Source: Lachnospiraceae bacterium
GTDB lineage: Bacteria > Bacillota > Clostridia > Lachnospirales > Lachnospiraceae
Direction: 5' to 3'
NCBI GenBank assembly: GCA_017455435.1
Contig: JAFTAU010000049.1
Coordinates: 1-33,286 of the forward strand
DNA length: 33,286 nucleotides
Every line of letters begins with the position of its first letter. Position 1 is the first letter of the stretch. Both the position numbers and the translations under genes were made by a program. Below, piece by piece: positions 19,572-27,995 of the stretch. Below the pieces are notes generated by a model that saw nothing but the letters and a program-made list of their open reading frames with translations, was not told where the DNA came from and searched no databases.

Positions 19572-21499
19572 TGCTGCTTAACAAACCGCAGAGGCTTGCG
19601 GTTTCGCACAGAGACGGTCCCGCGCTCGTTATCGCGGGGCCGGGCTCGGGCAAAACGGCTGTGATTACAAGGAGGGCTCTCGCGCTGACTGAGAGCGGGG
19701 TCCCGCCGGAAAACATCCTCGTAGTCACGTTTTCGAGAGCGGCTGCGCGGGAGATGCAAATCAGATTCGACCGCCTGTCCCCCGGGTTTTTGCCCGTAAC
19801 ATTCGGAACCCTGCACTCTGTATTTCTGAAAATCCTTTGTCGAGAGACAAATCTTAATTCAAAAAACGTAATATCTGACGGCACCCGCCGCAAAATCTTA
19901 AGAAACGTTTTATTAAAAAATAACAGCAGATACGACCTGGGAGCGGATTATCTTGACACGCTTCTGGGACGCATAGGTCTGATTAAATCCGGAGCGCCCG
20001 GTGCCGCCGGAGAAGGCGATGCATTTTACCGCCTTTATCAGGCGGAGCTGCGGCGCATGAACAAGGTAGATTTTGATGATATCATTCTGGTTACAAAAAA
20101 GCTTTTCATGGATAATCCGCGTGTGCTAAAGGTCTGGCGTGAGAAATACCGTTATATTATGGTGGATGAATTTCAGGATGTCAGCAGGGCGCAGTACGAT
20201 GTGCTCAGGATGCTGGCAGCTCCGGCAAACAACCTCTTTGCGGTCGGAGACGACGACCAGTCCATTTACGGCTTTCGCGGAGCGGGCCCCGGCATAATGC
20301 TGGGGCTTAAGGGAGATTATCCGGAGCTTGTGACATTTACGCTGAACGTCAATTACAGGTGCGGAGCGAAAATCGTTGACGCCGCCGGGAATGTCATATC
20401 TCACAATTCAAAGAGATATGAAAAAAATCTGACTGCCGAAAAAGAATTTTCGTCTGCGCCGGTAATCTCGTCATTCGAAAATTGCCGCGAGCAGTACGAA
20501 TACATTGCGGAAAAGATAAAGACGCTGGCGGCAGGGGGAGTCCCTTACAGGGAAATAGCGGTTCTGAACCGTACTATAGGAGCGGACAATTCCCTGGCTG
20601 AGATGCTTGAGGCGCGAGGCGTTCCGTATATCGTTCCGGGAGAGAGACAAACGGTGTACGGACATTGGATTGCGGAAGATATGGCCTCATATCTTAGGAT
20701 TCTTTCGGGTGGTAAAAACCGCGCGGATTATCTGAGAATCATAAACCGCCCTTTGCGTTACATCAGAAGGGACTATTTTGCGGAAGCATTTGTTGATGAA
20801 GACAAAATCATCGGCAGGGCCGGCAGTGAAAGGGAGAGACGAGACCTGCGAGTGTTTTTTTATTCTCTGAAAAAAGGAAGAGTGCTTTCGCCTTATGCGG
20901 CGCTCTCTTATATCAGAAATTATCTGGGATATGAGAGGTATCTGACTGAGTATGCGGCGGAATGCGGAAAACCGGCGGAAAATTTGATTGCAGTGGTCGA
21001 CAGGCTTTCAGACAGTGCATATGGTGTGGGGAATGCAGCCGCGTGGTTTAAAAAGCTGGAGAGATTAAAGCGGGAAGAGGCGGCGTTCGTGCAGGAAGAA
21101 AAACCGGACGAAAACGCCGTCCTGATAACCACTATTCACAGATCGAAGGGACTTGAATTTGAAGCCGTTTTTATTCCGGACGCATGCGAAGGGGCGCTGC
21201 CTCATATAAAGGCGGTCACGCCGGACGAAACGGAAGAGGAACGGAGACTATTTTATGTGGCAGTGACCAGGGCTAAGAGATTTTTGTTTATCACTTATCC
21301 GAAAAAAAGACGCAGCAAAACTGCCGCGCCTTCGCGTTTCCTAAGTGAAATGAAGGAGCCTTATCAGCCTTCCTCGGCCTGCTCCCACTCCGCCTCGTCC
21401 AGAATCTCGTCGAATCTGTCGGCGGCGATTTCGTATTCCTCTTCGGACTCGATGTTGGTAAGAACGGGCTGCCCGTCTTCGTCTTCGGCAAAGCGGTAG
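19571..21499 (+). CDS. UvrD/PcrA-family superfamily 1 DNA helicase
   Basis: All core SF1A motifs are present: Q motif (Q7), Walker A GPGSGKT (23-29), motif II D199-E-F-Q-D203, motif III VGDDDQSIYGFRGA, motif IV NYRCG, motif V TIHRSKGLEFEAVF and motif VI ERRLFYVAVTRAKRF. These point to a 3'-5' DNA helicase of repair or replication; the body (about 594 residues to SRFLSEM) is shorter than typical PcrA (about 720-740), so it may be a smaller paralogue. The ATG overlaps the gltX stop by one base (TAATG), indicating coupling. Residues 598-642 are encoded antisense to the 3' end of the DUF1292 gene and are Ser-rich and unlike helicase sequence. All other frames stop around codon 592, so a small change may have extended the original end. 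Confidence 0.9.
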   Translation: MLLNKPQRLAVSHRDGPALVIAGPGSGKTAVITRRALALTESGVPPENILVVTFSRAAAREMQIRFDRLSPGFLPVTFGTLHSVFLKILCRETNLNSKNVISDGTRRKILRNVLLKNNSRYDLGADYLDTLLGRIGLIKSGAPGAAGEGDAFYRLYQAELRRMNKVDFDDIILVTKKLFMDNPRVLKVWREKYRYIMVDEFQDVSRAQYDVLRMLAAPANNLFAVGDDDQSIYGFRGAGPGIMLGLKGDYPELVTFTLNVNYRCGAKIVDAAGNVISHNSKRYEKNLTAEKEFSSAPVISSFENCREQYEYIAEKIKTLAAGGVPYREIAVLNRTIGADNSLAEMLEARGVPYIVPGERQTVYGHWIAEDMASYLRILSGGKNRADYLRIINRPLRYIRRDYFAEAFVDEDKIIGRAGSERERRDLRVFFYSLKKGRVLSPYAALSYIRNYLGYERYLTEYAAECGKPAENLIAVVDRLSDSAYGVGNAAAWFKKLERLKREEAAFVQEEKPDENAVLITTIHRSKGLEFEAVFIPDACEGALPHIKAVTPDETEEERRLFYVAVTRAKRFLFITYPKKRRSKTAAPSRFLSEMKEPYQPSSACSHSASSRISSNLSAAISYSSSDSMLVRTGCPSSSSAKR

Positions 21500-21660
21500 A
21501 GATAGATTTCTTCAATGTCGCCCTCGCCGCAGGGCGCCAGGGCGATATACTGCTGTCCGTCAATGGGGTAGCGGGTCAGCACGTCGCATTCTATCTCGCT
21601 GCCGTCGTCCAGCTCGAGAGTTATCGTAAGGTCGGTTACGTCGATTTTTTCATTTTCCAT
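21364..21660 (-). CDS. DUF1292 family protein (YrzB-like)
   Basis: The 98-residue acidic protein resembles the DUF1292 family: a short beta-rich region TITLELDDGSEIECDVLTRY, then QQYIALAPCGEGDIEEIYLYRF, and a C-terminal EDEDGQPVLTNIESEEEYE segment followed by an acidic helix. The family is widespread in Firmicutes and has no settled function. AAAAGGAG six bases upstream fixes the ATG at 21660. It is second in a minus-strand pair, 16 bases after ychF, whereas the family more often sits beside ruvX/yqgF and alaS. Its 3' end overlaps the convergent helicase gene by 136 bases. Confidence 0.9.
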   Translation of the reverse strand: MENEKIDVTDLTITLELDDGSEIECDVLTRYPIDGQQYIALAPCGEGDIEEIYLYRFAEDEDGQPVLTNIESEEEYEIAADRFDEILDEAEWEQAEEG

Positions 21661-21676
21661 TTTGCTCTCCTTTTAG

Positions 21677-22774
21677 TTAAACATTAAATCTGAACAGTAT
21701 CACGTCTCCGTCGCGAACGACGTATTCTTTGCCTTCCATCCGGATCAGGCCTTTGTCGCGGGCTGCGGAATAAGCGCCGCAGTCCAGCAAATCCTTGTAG
21801 TTGACCACCTCTGCCTTGATGAAGCCGCGTTCAAAATCAGAGTGAATCTTTCCTGCGGCCTGAGGAGCCTTTGTTCCCTTTTTGATGGTCCAGGCTCTGG
21901 TTTCCTGCTCGCCCGCCGTGAGAAAGCTCATAAGTCCCAGAAGATCGTAACTGGCGGCAATCAGCTTGTCCAGGCCGGATTCCGACAGACCCAGGTCGGC
22001 GAGAAACTCTTTGCGCTCGTCTTCATCGAGCTCGGCTATTTCTTCTTCAATTTGAGCGGAGATTACAAAAACTCCGCTGCCCTCGGACGCGGCGATTTCA
22101 CGTACCTTCGCGACATATTCGCATGAAGCGCCGTCGTCCGCCAGATCGCTCTCCGCCACGTTGGCCGCGTAGATGACGGGTTTGTCTGTGAGGAGGGTGA
22201 GAGAAGAGATGAAATCCTCCTCGTCATCATCGGAACGCTCCATGGTTTTGGCCGGGGCACCGCCTTCGAGGTGGGCTTTGAGCCGGTTTAACGTTTCAAG
22301 TTCTTTTTTCGCGGTCTTGTCATTCATGGCGCTGCGTCCGGTCTTGGCTATGCGCCTTTCGAGAACCTCCAGATCAGCAAAAATCAGCTCCAGATTAATC
22401 GTTTCGATATCTCTCGCGGGATCTACGCTTCCATCGACGTGCACTACGTTTGAGTCTTCAAAGCATCTGACCACATGGATTATGGCGTCTACCTCTCGGA
22501 TATTCGCAAGGAACTGGTTTCCGAGACCTTCGCCCCTGCTGGCGCCTTTGACGAGCCCGGCAATATCTACAAATTCAATCACCGCAGGGGTGATTTTTTT
22601 TGATGAGTACATCTTTGCAAGCAGCCCCAGACGCTCGTCAGGAACCGCTACCACGCCCACGTTAGGGTCAATCGTGCAAAAAGGGTAATTTGCCGATTCC
22701 GCCCCGGCGCTCGTGAGCGAATTAAAAAGGGTGCTCTTGCCGACGTTCGGCAGCCCCACTATGCCAAGTTTCAT
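21677..22774 (-). CDS. ychF: Redox-regulated ATPase YchF
   Basis: This Obg-like P-loop protein associates with ribosomes and, unlike true GTPases, prefers ATP. It has the G1 loop GLPNVGKST (7-15), YPFCTIDPNVGVV, switch motif DIAGLVKGASRGEGLGNQFL and the altered G4 motif N-V-A-E (in YAANVAESD) that explains nucleotide preference in the family. The C-terminal TGS domain holds TRAWTIKKGTKAPQAAG and IHSDFERGFIKAEVV. At 365 residues it is full length. AAGGAG upstream supports the start. It is divergent from mraZ across a 314-base region. Confidence 0.96.
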   Translation of the reverse strand: MKLGIVGLPNVGKSTLFNSLTSAGAESANYPFCTIDPNVGVVAVPDERLGLLAKMYSSKKITPAVIEFVDIAGLVKGASRGEGLGNQFLANIREVDAIIHVVRCFEDSNVVHVDGSVDPARDIETINLELIFADLEVLERRIAKTGRSAMNDKTAKKELETLNRLKAHLEGGAPAKTMERSDDDEEDFISSLTLLTDKPVIYAANVAESDLADDGASCEYVAKVREIAASEGSGVFVISAQIEEEIAELDEDERKEFLADLGLSESGLDKLIAASYDLLGLMSFLTAGEQETRAWTIKKGTKAPQAAGKIHSDFERGFIKAEVVNYKDLLDCGAYSAARDKGLIRMEGKEYVVRDGDVILFRFNV

Positions 22775-22839
22775 ATTGTCTGTATCTCCTTAATTTTCCT
22801 CGATTATTAAAGGCCTGCGAAACTTTTTCGCCACCTGAC

Positions 22840-22868
22840 ATTGTATACTAAACAGAAACTCTTTACAA
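22840..22868 (-). promoter_or_regulatory. Candidate ychF promoter
   Basis: Read on the minus strand, TTGTAA (22868-22863) and TACAAT (22845-22840) are spaced by 17 bases, giving a 5' leader of about 60 bases before ychF. The leader contains a 6-bp hairpin (22817-22831). The match is reasonable but not tested. Confidence 0.5.
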
Positions 22869-22886
22869 TGCAGTTTCACTGTCCAC

Positions 22887-22919
22887 TCGAATTTTTTCAA
22901 AGTCTTTGGAAAAATTCGA
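22887..22919. repeat. 33-nt near-perfect palindrome in the ychF-mraZ divergent region
   Basis: Sixteen pairs (one G-T wobble) are symmetric about base 22903; arms begin TCGAATTTTTTC and end GGAAAAATTCGA. It is preceded by GTCCAC. It lies between the two divergent candidate promoters, so it cannot be an ordinary gene-end terminator; an operator, a dispersed palindromic repeat or a cruciform-forming element are the options. A related palindrome, also preceded by GTCCAC, lies at 32704-32731. Confidence 0.85.
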
Positions 22920-22959
22920 CTGAATTCATAAATAATCCCCAAAAATTAATTATTTTTAC

Positions 22960-22988
22960 TTGCTTTTTCCATTAAATGCTGATAAAAT
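22960..22988 (+). promoter_or_regulatory. Candidate mraZ/dcw promoter
   Basis: TTGCTT (22960-22965) and TAAAAT (22983-22988) are 17 bases apart and about 100 bases upstream of the mraZ ATG. The -10 is a good match and the -35 is weak, as expected for a promoter under control of bound regulators. Confidence 0.5.
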
Positions 22989-23034
22989 GGTGACACGTTG
23001 CAGGATTGTGCCACAAAATGGTGATTTGTGGTGG
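22984..23034 (+). promoter_or_regulatory. Candidate MraZ-binding boxes
   Basis: AAAATGGTGA occurs twice (22984-22993 and 23015-23024). In the second copy TGGTGA is followed ten bases later by TGGTGG (23029-23034), one helical turn apart. MraZ is known to bind several short TGG-type direct repeats at about 10-bp spacing upstream of its own gene, so these are plausible autoregulatory sites just downstream of the promoter. The repeat is short and the assignment tentative. Confidence 0.4.
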
Positions 23035-23088
23035 ACGCAACGAAATAAAGCCAAATTTTCTAAACGTGCGAAAGGGCAGACGCAGGCC

Positions 23089-23523
23089 ATGTTCGAAGGA
23101 ATGCACAGTCACAATATCGATCCTAAGGGTCGTCTGATTGTCCCCGTAAAGTTCAGGGAAAAACTCGGCGATGAGTTTTTCGTGACAGCGGGTCTCGATG
23201 GCTGCCTTATTATATACGCCCAGAAAGAATGGAAGGCCTTTGAGGAGAAACTCAGCGCCCTTCCCGCCATGACGAATCCCGCCGCCAGAAAGCTGCAGAG
23301 ATTCTTCCTGGCAAACGCAGCCAGATGCGAATGTGACAAGCAGGGCAGAATTATCGTCCCTCAGCACCTTCGTGAGCTTGGCGGCATTGAAAACGAAGTG
23401 GTGTTTACCGGCCTCGGCTCTCGCATAGAGCTTTGGAGCCGCAGCAGATGGCTCGAGGCAGGCACCTACGAAGACATTAATCAGATCGCATCCAGCATGG
23501 CCGATCTCGGAATATCACTATGA
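23089..23523 (+). CDS. mraZ: Transcriptional regulator MraZ
   Basis: MraZ is an AbrB-fold DNA-binding regulator of the division/cell-wall cluster. Two SpoVT-AbrB-like halves are visible: [20 protein letters not shown] with GLDGCLIIY, then [20 protein letters not shown] place the start at the ATG at 23089 ([14 protein letters not shown]), which gives 144 residues and matches the family N-terminus. An in-frame ATG further upstream would add about 43 unrelated residues. The ribosome site is weak (AAAGGG about 13 bases away). Its stop overlaps the rsmH start (ATGA). First gene of the dcw cluster. Confidence 0.94.
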   Translation: MFEGMHSHNIDPKGRLIVPVKFREKLGDEFFVTAGLDGCLIIYAQKEWKAFEEKLSALPAMTNPAARKLQRFFLANAARCECDKQGRIIVPQHLRELGGIENEVVFTGLGSRIELWSRSRWLEAGTYEDINQIASSMADLGISL

Positions 23524-24455
23524 CGCAGTTCAGGCACGTCTCCATTATGCCTGATGAAGTAATAAACGGTCTCAGGATTAAACCCGACGGCGTTTATATC
23601 GATGGAACCCTCGGCGGCGGCGGACACTCGCTGCTGATAGCGGAAAAGCTAAGCGGAGGCAGACTGATAGGAATCGACCGCGACGCAGATGCCATAGCCG
23701 CAGCCACAAAGAGACTCGCACCTTACAAAGACTCGGTTACGATAATAAAGGACAATTACAGCAACATTCCCCGAATTGTCCAATCGCTCGGAATACAAAA
23801 AGCAGACGGAATCCTCCTGGATCTGGGAGTTTCGTCATATCAGCTCGATGAGGCTGACCGCGGTTTTTCTTACATGGCCGACGCACCGCTTGATATGCGC
23901 ATGGACAGAGAAGAAGAAACGACGGCGGCCGACATCGTCAACAATTACCCGGAAAACGAGCTTTATCGCATCATCAGAGATTACGGCGAAGACGGATTTG
24001 CAAAGAATATTGCAAAGCACATCGTCGCCGCACGCAGCGAATCTCCGATAAAAACCACGGGGCAGCTTGCAGAGATCATCAGCGGAGCCATTCCGATGAA
24101 GATACGAAAAACCGGCGGCCACCCCGCAAAGCGTACCTTTCAGGCAATCAGAATAGAACTAAACGGAGAGCTTTCAGCGCTTGAAACCACGATTGACGGG
24201 CTGATAGACCTGCTCGCGCCCGGAGGCCGGATATGCGTAATCACCTTCCATTCACTGGAGGACAGGATAATAAAAAACGCGTTCCGGAAAGCCGAAAACC
24301 CCTGCACCTGCCCGCCGGGATTTCCGGTCTGCGTATGCGGCGCGGTTCCGAAGGGCAGAGTGATAACAAAAAAGCCGATAGTCCCGGGAGAGGCTGAAAT
24401 AAACGAAAACACGAGAGCGAAGAGCTCAAAATTAAGAATATTTGAGAGGGCATAG
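23520..24455 (+). CDS. rsmH: 16S rRNA (cytosine-N4)-methyltransferase RsmH
   Basis: RsmH (MraW) methylates C1402 of 16S rRNA. Features are the SAM-binding GTLGGGGHS and GIDRDADAI, then [23 protein letters not shown], and the C-terminal [13 protein letters not shown]. Length is 311 residues, normal for the family. The start overlaps the mraZ stop by four bases. A short acidic/basic N4-methylation loop is conserved. The FtsL-like gene follows two bases after the stop. Confidence 0.97.
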   Translation: MTQFRHVSIMPDEVINGLRIKPDGVYIDGTLGGGGHSLLIAEKLSGGRLIGIDRDADAIAAATKRLAPYKDSVTIIKDNYSNIPRIVQSLGIQKADGILLDLGVSSYQLDEADRGFSYMADAPLDMRMDREEETTAADIVNNYPENELYRIIRDYGEDGFAKNIAKHIVAARSESPIKTTGQLAEIISGAIPMKIRKTGGHPAKRTFQAIRIELNGELSALETTIDGLIDLLAPGGRICVITFHSLEDRIIKNAFRKAENPCTCPPGFPVCVCGAVPKGRVITKKPIVPGEAEINENTRAKSSKLRIFERA

Positions 24456-24457
24456 TT

Positions 24458-24925
24458 ATGGCAAACCTGAATCAGGAAAGAATCTACAGAAACGGATACA
24501 CTTACAGCCCTTATGTTGACGGCAGCGCAGCGCCGGTTCTTGAGCCGGAGAGACGCCGTCCGCCGGTGCGCAGAAAAACCGGAAAAAGACAGGCCACCGA
24601 AGAAGGAATAGGCAAAGCGTTCGCGATTTTTCTCGGAGCGATGATTATAATGATTTTTGCATCGATTATTGTTTATATAAAGACGCAGTACGATCTTACG
24701 AGTGTTCAGAACCGCATCGAGACTCTCGAGGTGGAGCTTAATACCCTCCGCGCCAAAAACGACGCGGCCGAAATCAGATTAAACAAATCCATAGATCTTG
24801 ACGAGATCTACAGAGTGGCCACCGAGGAGCTGGGCATGATTTATCCGTCCGGCGAGCAGGTCGTCTATTACAGCAGATCCGACGGAGGTTATGTAAGACA
24901 GTATGAAGACGTCCCGAAGGGCTGA
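24458..24925 (+). CDS. FtsL-like septum protein (bitopic, coiled coil)
   Basis: The 155-residue protein has a basic, Pro/Arg-rich cytoplasmic N-terminus (about 1-48), one transmembrane segment (about 52-72, AIFLGAMIIMIFASIIVYI), and an external heptad-rich helix (about 74-115) followed by a short tail with VATEELGMIYPSGEQVVYY. This is the architecture of FtsL/DivIC-type divisome proteins that bridge FtsQ/DivIB with FtsW and the class B PBP. FtsL sequences are poorly conserved, so position between rsmH and the PBP gene carries the assignment. Overlaps the PBP gene by 23 bases. Confidence 0.8.
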   Translation: MANLNQERIYRNGYTYSPYVDGSAAPVLEPERRRPPVRRKTGKRQATEEGIGKAFAIFLGAMIIMIFASIIVYIKTQYDLTSVQNRIETLEVELNTLRAKNDAAEIRLNKSIDLDEIYRVATEELGMIYPSGEQVVYYSRSDGGYVRQYEDVPKG

Positions 24926-27020
24926 TCCCGAAATCATAAAACGCGAGAAAAAAAGGGAAAAGCTGTATCGCGCCAGAGTGACAAAAAAAATACTGCCGGT
25001 ATGTATAGTACTGGCAGTTCTGTTATGTCTGCTCGCAGTCAGAATCGTCTATATCGTCGCCGCCTCCAAAGACGACTATGAGATAAAAATCCTTGACCTC
25101 CAGAGTACGGAGGACAAGACATTCCCGTTCCGCAGAGGAACAATCACCGACAGAAACAACACAGTGCTGGCCATGAGCGAGCGCCTGTACAATCTTATCA
25201 TCGAACCCAAAAACATTATCGGAAACAAAGCAAAGGACTACAGTGAGGAAAAAATAACCGCCACGGTAGGCGCCCTGTCGACCGTTTTCGGCCTTGACGA
25301 AACTGAGCTTCGCAAAACCATCGCTGAAAAGGAAAACAGCTACTATGTCCCCTATATGAAAGAAATAAAAGAGGACAAGGTAGAAGAATTCAAAACATAT
25401 ATCGAAGAGCTGAACGAAAAAATAGCCAAAGAGCGCCGCAGTGCAAAAAAAGACGTATTTAAGATAGACGGCGTGTATTTTGAGACCGATTACAAGAGAG
25501 TATATCCGTTCAACGATTTTGCCTGCACGCTGCTGGGCTTTTCCGGAAAAGACGACACGCGCGGAAACTGGGGAATCGAAGAGTACTACAACAGCGAGCT
25601 CATCGGTATGGACGGAAAGCAGTATGACGTGGTCAACAGTGATGGAGTCACCGAAAAAAGCGTGATTCCGCCCGATGACGGAAAGACCGTAGTCAGCACG
25701 GTGGATTTCTCCGTTCAGAAAGCTGCTCAGAACGCTATTGACGCTTTTCTTGTCAATCACAAGGCCGATAATGTGGCGGCGATAGTAATGAATCCTAAAA
25801 ACGCTGAGATTCTCGCGCTTGCCACAGATAAAAAATTCGATTTAAACAATCCTTCTGATTTGTCACTGACATATTCCGAAGAGGAAATAGCCGCCCTGAC
25901 TACGGATGACGAAATAGCAGCCGCAAGATCTGTCATGTGGAAAAACTTTGCGGTAGCGGATGCTTACGAGCCCGGTTCCACTGCGAAGCCCTTTACCGTG
26001 GCAGGCGCTCTGGAACTGAACCTTGTAAACGAAAAATCCGAATTCAACTGCACCGGTTCAAAGAGCTACGGCTCGGGCAGCACGGGCGTCACCATTCACT
26101 GCAATGCCCACGAGGGCCACGGAACGATAAATCTGGCTGAAGGACTGATGTATTCCTGCAACGTGGCCATGATGGAAATCGCGGAAAAGATAGGTGGAGA
26201 AAACTTTGTGGACCTTCAGACCGTTTTCGGATTTGGCAGACAGAGCGGAATCGATTTGCCCGGAGAGACGGCCGGACTTGTTTATGATGCCGAAAAAATC
26301 GGAACTGTCGATCTCGCCACAAACTCTTTCGGACAAAACTTTAACGTCAATATGATTCAGCTCGCATCGGCATTCAGCTCACTGATAAACGGCGGATACT
26401 ACTATCAGCCGCACGTGGTAAAGCAGATACTCAGCAGCGACGGGCAGGTAATAAAAAATATTGACGCCACCCTCGTGCGCAAAACCGTCAGCCGTGAAAC
26501 CTCGGAGTTTATCAAAAACGCGCTGTTTGAAACTGTCGAGGCGGGAACGGCCAAAACCGCGCATATAGACGGTTACAGCGTTGGCGGAAAGACCGGAACA
26601 GCTGAAAAGCAGCCGCGTGCCGACAAAAAATACCTTGTTTCATTTGTAGCCGCAGCGCCGATTGAAGACCCTGAAATCCTGATTTACGTCATCGTGGATA
26701 ATCCGACGGTGGGAGAGGATGAAGATGTCAGTGCAAAGCTTGCCATTGCCATCGAAAAGAATATAATGGAAGCGATAATTCCTTATACCAATATCAAAGC
26801 GTCGGACTACAGCATAATAAATGTCGAGGCTCTCGGAAAGATATTCGGAAGCGATACGGTTTATTCCGACGAGGTGGCTAAAAGCAACATCGAGGGAGAA
26901 AGCGAAACATCTGCGAACGACGGCGAAGACCCCGGAAACAACAATGACGCCGGTGCGGACGATGATAATCACGAAGATGATGACGGCGGTAACGATAATA
27001 ACAATAACGACGACGGATAA
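24903..27020 (+). CDS. Class B penicillin-binding protein (septal transpeptidase, FtsI/PBP2B-like)
   Basis: This enzyme crosslinks septal peptidoglycan. It has a short basic cytoplasmic tail, a membrane anchor (about 30-52), a PBP-dimer region starting FRRGTITDRNNTVLAMS, and a transpeptidase domain with S359-T-A-K362, S418-C-N420 and K563-T-G565. No PASTA domains are visible after the transpeptidase. The C-terminus (about 668-705) is a low-complexity Asp/Asn/Gly tail, unusual for the family. The ATG at 24903 lies inside the FtsL-like gene; the only ribosome-like site, GGAGG at 24884-24888, is 14 bases away, so coupling is likely. Only one class B PBP is in the cluster; a SpoVD-like second copy, frequent in spore formers, is not seen here. 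Confidence 0.92.
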   Translation: MKTSRRADPEIIKREKKREKLYRARVTKKILPVCIVLAVLLCLLAVRIVYIVAASKDDYEIKILDLQSTEDKTFPFRRGTITDRNNTVLAMSERLYNLIIEPKNIIGNKAKDYSEEKITATVGALSTVFGLDETELRKTIAEKENSYYVPYMKEIKEDKVEEFKTYIEELNEKIAKERRSAKKDVFKIDGVYFETDYKRVYPFNDFACTLLGFSGKDDTRGNWGIEEYYNSELIGMDGKQYDVVNSDGVTEKSVIPPDDGKTVVSTVDFSVQKAAQNAIDAFLVNHKADNVAAIVMNPKNAEILALATDKKFDLNNPSDLSLTYSEEEIAALTTDDEIAAARSVMWKNFAVADAYEPGSTAKPFTVAGALELNLVNEKSEFNCTGSKSYGSGSTGVTIHCNAHEGHGTINLAEGLMYSCNVAMMEIAEKIGGENFVDLQTVFGFGRQSGIDLPGETAGLVYDAEKIGTVDLATNSFGQNFNVNMIQLASAFSSLINGGYYYQPHVVKQILSSDGQVIKNIDATLVRKTVSRETSEFIKNALFETVEAGTAKTAHIDGYSVGGKTGTAEKQPRADKKYLVSFVAAAPIEDPEILIYVIVDNPTVGEDEDVSAKLAIAIEKNIMEAIIPYTNIKASDYSIINVEALGKIFGSDTVYSDEVAKSNIEGESETSANDGEDPGNNNDAGADDDNHEDDDGGNDNNNNDDG

Positions 27021-27032
27021 AAAGGAGAAGCT

Positions 27033-27986
27033 ATGAGCGGAGCGACGTTTCTGGCGGTTTTTATCAGTTTTGTTATCACCACTGTGTGTACAAAGCTGCT
27101 GATACCCGTGCTTCACAAAATAAAATTCGGCCAGCAGGTGCGCGATGACGGACCGCAGACCCATCTCAAAAAACAGGGCACACCAACTATGGGCGGGATA
27201 GCCTTTCTGGCCGGCATAATAATCACCTGCGTTATTTTCGCATTTTGGCATCCCAGAGTATGGCCCGTGCTCGCCATGACCGTTGCGTTCGGTCTTGTCG
27301 GATTTATTGACGACTATCTGAAAATAGTCAAAAAAAACACAAAGGGCCTGAAACCCCTTCAGAAGATTGCCATGCAGTTCGTTATCATGGCGGCGTTTTG
27401 CGTTTATATGATGGTCTTCGACGAAAACGGAACAGGAGTTCATATTCCGTTTACCGAAATCACAGTCCGCTTCGGGTGGTTTTATCCTGTCCTGCTGCTG
27501 TTTGTCGTACTCGGTACCGATAACGGCGTCAATTTTACCGATGGTGTGGACGGACTCTGCTCGTCCGTGACGGCGATAGTTGCGGTGTTTGTAGCGGTCA
27601 CTTCCTTTTTGAAGCATTCCGACATTTCCACTGCCGCCGGTGCTGTACTGGGCGGTATGCTCGGTTTCCTGATTTTTAACGCGTATCCGGCAAAGGTATT
27701 TATGGGAGATACAGGTGCGCTGGCGCTGGGCGGTTTCGTTTCATCGTCGTTTTTGCTGATCGGAGAGCCTCTGCTCATTCTTATTGTAGGTTTCGTCTAT
27801 TTTGCCGAGGTTCTTTCATCCATTATTCAGGTAAGCTATTTTAAAGCCACTCACGGAAAGAGAATCTTCCGCATGGCGCCTATCCACCATCATTTTGAGC
27901 TGGGCGGCTGGTCCGAAACGCGAGTGGTCACTGTATTTACCATCGTTACTGTCTTGCTTTCGTTTGTAGGGCTTCTCAGCCTGTAG
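27033..27986 (+). CDS. mraY: Phospho-MurNAc-pentapeptide transferase MraY
   Basis: MraY is a polytopic membrane enzyme that moves phospho-MurNAc-pentapeptide onto undecaprenyl phosphate to give lipid I. Motifs are KKQGTPTMGGIAF, GFIDDYLK (active-site aspartates), NFTDGVDGL, and MAPIHHHFEL near the C-terminus. About ten hydrophobic segments are visible over 317 residues, as in the family. AAAAGGAG before the ATG supports the start. In the common order murE and murF lie just upstream of mraY, but here the PBP gene does. Confidence 0.97.
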   Translation: MSGATFLAVFISFVITTVCTKLLIPVLHKIKFGQQVRDDGPQTHLKKQGTPTMGGIAFLAGIIITCVIFAFWHPRVWPVLAMTVAFGLVGFIDDYLKIVKKNTKGLKPLQKIAMQFVIMAAFCVYMMVFDENGTGVHIPFTEITVRFGWFYPVLLLFVVLGTDNGVNFTDGVDGLCSSVTAIVAVFVAVTSFLKHSDISTAAGAVLGGMLGFLIFNAYPAKVFMGDTGALALGGFVSSSFLLIGEPLLILIVGFVYFAEVLSSIIQVSYFKATHGKRIFRMAPIHHHFELGGWSETRVVTVFTIVTVLLSFVGLLSL

Positions 27987-27995
27987 GTATAGGAT

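Noticed and set aside
22960..23088. Extended MraZ N-terminus
   Set aside because: The extra 43 residues cover the promoter and boxes and do not resemble MraZ, which begins near MFEG.
26640..27617. 325-codon minus-strand open frame across the PBP tail and mraY
   Set aside because: Shadow of two conserved genes; its low-complexity Val/Ile stretch mirrors the Asp/Asn codons of the PBP tail.
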